A DNA stretch of 22,914 bases from Nymphaea colorata (Eukaryota > Streptophyta > Magnoliopsida > Nymphaeales > Nymphaeaceae), in contig NW_022204825.1 in the NCBI RefSeq assembly GCF_008831285.2, positions 1 through 22,914 of the forward strand, given 5' to 3'. Shown here piece by piece: positions 20,757 through 22,914 of this stretch (position 1 is the first letter of the stretch; each line of letters starts with the position of its first letter). The notes beneath the pieces were generated by a model that saw only the letters and a program-made list of their open reading frames with translations, did no database searches and had not been told where the DNA came from. Both the position numbers and the translations under genes were made by a program.

Positions 20757-22708
20757 TCATCTATTTATACCAGATGTACTGATGACTAACTGCTTCAAAC
20801 GGGGAGGAGGACGACGCATTAGAGCCTAAAAACACTCATCTGCCTGCTGCTTGACTGGGTTAGAGAGATTTACATGAAATAGTCAGCGATTTTAGCTTGG
20901 GTAAATTGAGGCCAGAAAGGTAGAGGGCGCTTGGAAGTTCGAACTTATTCTTGGCTAATTGGATGGAAAAATACTGAGGTAAAGCTCACGGAGGTGAATC
21001 AGATGGCCGATGTTCTCCAAGAGCTAGATTTCATTGCGAGCCAGGGAAAGCAGTCTCAAGTTTTAATTGCGTTAAAGTCCCTCTATCTTTCGGATGAGAT
21101 TTGAATCTACGTGTGGATTTGCGTACAGGCGAAGAGCTCGAGCAGGTTGGGGAAGCAGTGGAGGCATTACAGTTTCTCCAGCCAGCACTGACTGATATTG
21201 AGAGATGTGATATTGACAAATTTATCGACATTATCGATTTGGGATTGAAGCTTTTAGAACTCAAGACGCTTTATGTAGCGCTGAAGATCACGTTACATTA
21301 CTGCGTTTTCTTGAGCAGTGACGGGCACCCACCTTGGCTCGCTTTCTGCCTCCTCAAGAGTGGGCTCCTCATCTAAGGCTACCTTCACGTCGTCCTAACA
21401 GATCTCTATTTATTTTTTGCTGAGGATGGGCAAATCATGCTCAGACATCAAAGCCACTCTACCTTTTACATATTTTTTGTAATACTCAAGACAGGATTGC
21501 TCATGCTTGCTGCTTCCCTCTTGCTGTTCGATATGCTTAGCAGTATTTTCTCTTAAAGTGGCCAATTAGTTGATCATTGCACGTCCCGAATCCTTTCCTG
21601 GTTTGTTTGCTGCTTTCTATTGCCTTACATTAGTAGATAGGTAATTAGTGAGGAATTGGGTCGATTATTCATGCAGATACACAAATAGTTGTCCATACTT
21701 TTGCTATATATCCTGGATGATGAAAGTCGTTAAAGGCAAAAAGTATAAGTACTAATTGCATCTAAACTTGTGGTGGTGCTTGTTGGAAGGCTTAACTATA
21801 TATTTTATCTTGATATGAGGCACTTCCTCTTCGCCCTTCGGCGGATTGAACCTTACTGCATCCTCCTAATAGTCGATATTTTCCTCGAAGAAGGGGAAGA
21901 ACTGGGAAAAGCCGAAGAAAGTGAGGATATGCCCTGGAGCTAGAAGCAATCCTTATGCTTCGTACACCCAGTTATCCAAGAAGTAGACTTCTTCTATTAC
22001 TGGCAGTGGAGAGTCAGCCACCACATGAAGGCAAAAATTGTAAAGGAAGCGTGCTCTGACCCAGCTGGGGGCATCATTCAGAGACAAATCGCTGTTGATG
22101 AAGCCTACTATGCGGCTCCAGTGATATAATAGATGTCGTCTCATATCTGCATACGTCGCCTGGGGGTCTAGCACCCAAGCAAAGTCCTACAAACCGCTCC
22201 ATTCCTGAAGAGAAGCCGATAGTAGTTGCAAATACTCTTCCTCTTTGTAAGTTGCGAAATTTTGCTCCAGCAACAGCAATGATGTTTTCTTCAAATTTCC
22301 CCTTGTCAGCAACGCCTCAACGCCTGATGAGTTGGGATCGATGAGTCCGAACTAGAGAGGATACGTTATGCCCATGAGCGAGTTGAAACGGGAGAAAGTG
22401 AGATCGTATGTTTTGGATTGTATGGGTACCACCCATTGCGGGCTGGGTTAATAGCTGACCGCATCGATGAGATCGTCAAAGGAGGGATAGAGCTGCAGTA
22501 CGGTTGCGAGGTAGGTTTGATTTTATTTGAGTTTGGTGATGTAGTGGTCGATTTCGGAGAGGAATGAGGTCCTGCAGACTGCATCCTTGATGGCTAGGTA
22601 GCTCTCCTCGACCACTGCAATGGCGTGGAGCTTGCTCGGCACTATGCTGGTGAACTCTTGATCGCTGGGGTGCGGCTAGCAGCAATCTACTGAGGGTGCA
22701 CTGCCCAT
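20757..22708 (-). CDS. Leucine-rich-repeat protein with a large unknown N-terminal domain
   Basis: From ATG 22706-22708 (MGSAPSVDCC) one frame of about 540 codons runs without a break. It covers a helical N-terminal region of unknown family (DHYITKLK, RRHLLYHWSRIVGFINSDLS, VRARFLYNFCLHVV), a low-charge middle (EYLYFLPLTTFIIQDIE) and a Glu-rich linker. The C-terminus is a leucine-rich repeat of the SDS22/ciliary kind, restored by removing introns of 20, 20 and perhaps 19 nt: ITSLNISQCWLEKLECLHCF, NLIRKIEGL-TAA-RN, LRLLSLARNEI, LLENIGHLIHLRELYLTKNK, LPKLKSLTI. TAA after IEGL falls where such repeats usually have Glu. The end is MRRPPPRLKQLVISTSGINR, TGA 20757-20759. LRRs bind protein partners; no enzymatic motif is visible. 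Confidence 0.8.
20855..20873 (-). other. Possible 19-nt intron (LRR gene)
   Basis: Minus-strand GTAAATCTCTCTAACCCAG. Removal keeps frame (SLTISFKQQADECFEAL). Without removal and with one lost base upstream, the text reads LSNPVKQQADEC, and NPV is typical of LRR ends, so the intron is uncertain. Confidence 0.5.
20955..20974 (-). other. 20-nt spliceosomal intron (LRR gene)
   Basis: Minus-strand GTATTTTTCCATCCAATTAG. Removal gives LRELYLTKNKFELPSALYL, which continues the repeat register. Confidence 0.88.
21107..21126 (-). other. 20-nt spliceosomal intron (LRR gene)
   Basis: Minus-strand GTACGCAAATCCACACGTAG. Removal joins FPNLLELFA to YSNLIRKIEGL, restoring the repeat phase. Confidence 0.88.
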
Positions 22709-22914
22709 GTTTAAACTCTATTATAACCAAAACTGCCAAGGAAATAAAGAAAGTGATCATCTAACTATGGGAAGGGGAATTTATGTCATCATAATATAAT
22801 TCAGATAAGAAGGATTGCGCATTAAGTGGATTGGTTGTGGCCAGGATGAGTGCTTGATTCCAATATTTGTATGCATATATCAACAATTTACAAGCACAAT
22901 CGTAAATAATTCTA
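22709..22914. other. Upstream flank of the LRR gene
   Basis: AT-rich sequence upstream of the last start codon, running to the window edge. It probably holds the promoter of the minus-strand LRR gene. No other feature is visible. Confidence 0.4.

Overview
The window is the left end of a ciliate somatic (macronuclear) chromosome. It opens with a C4A2 telomere and the genes behind it are packed tightly on both strands. They read through only if TAA and TAG are sense codons and TGA is the sole stop. At alignable positions TAA/TAG fall where the families have glutamate (the APE motif of a kinase, an IEGLE turn of a leucine-rich repeat, the EF pair of a cathepsin propeptide), while invariant glutamines are written CAA/CAG. 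This points to the peritrich-type code (NCBI table 30) rather than the Tetrahymena/Paramecium code (table 6). A C4A2 telomere fits an oligohymenophorean such as a peritrich. Standard-code ORFs are therefore fragments of larger genes.

Most genes are also cut by tiny GT-AG introns, about three quarters of the well-supported ones exactly 20 nt long. A further dozen or more frame breaks look like the loss of one base, often in a short run of A, C or G, and are probably sequence errors.

Layout: telomere 1-87; secreted Cys-rich protein (148-1081, +); TPR protein (1207-2156, +); small cyclin-like protein (2547-3031, -); gamma-SNAP-like protein (3683-4699, -); long coiled-coil protein (4826-~7471, +); VHS-GAT adaptor of Tom1/ESCRT-0 type with an NPF/DPF-rich tail (7642-11719, +); mitochondrial-type [2Fe-2S] ferredoxin (11808-12178, +); 46-residue membrane protein (12228-12368, -); small, possibly ciliary, basic protein (12754-13148, +); two divergent protein kinases sharing a 124-bp spacer (13246-14165, -; 14290-15988, +), the second PDK1-like; cathepsin L-type protease overlapping its stop (15985-16910, +); unknown protein with a tail resembling one common in ciliates (17279-18186, -); bacterial-type homospermidine synthase (18559-19983, -); leucine-rich-repeat protein (20757-22708, -).

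There is no operon logic. Several products (gamma-SNAP, the VHS-GAT adaptor, the cathepsin) belong to membrane traffic or digestive vacuoles, but adjacency need not mean shared function. I saw no tRNA, rRNA, CRISPR array or transposon. The most notable points are the inferred stop-to-Glu code, the near-uniform 20-nt introns, the NPF-array Tom1-like protein, the large insert in the PDK1-like kinase and the bacterial-type homospermidine synthase.
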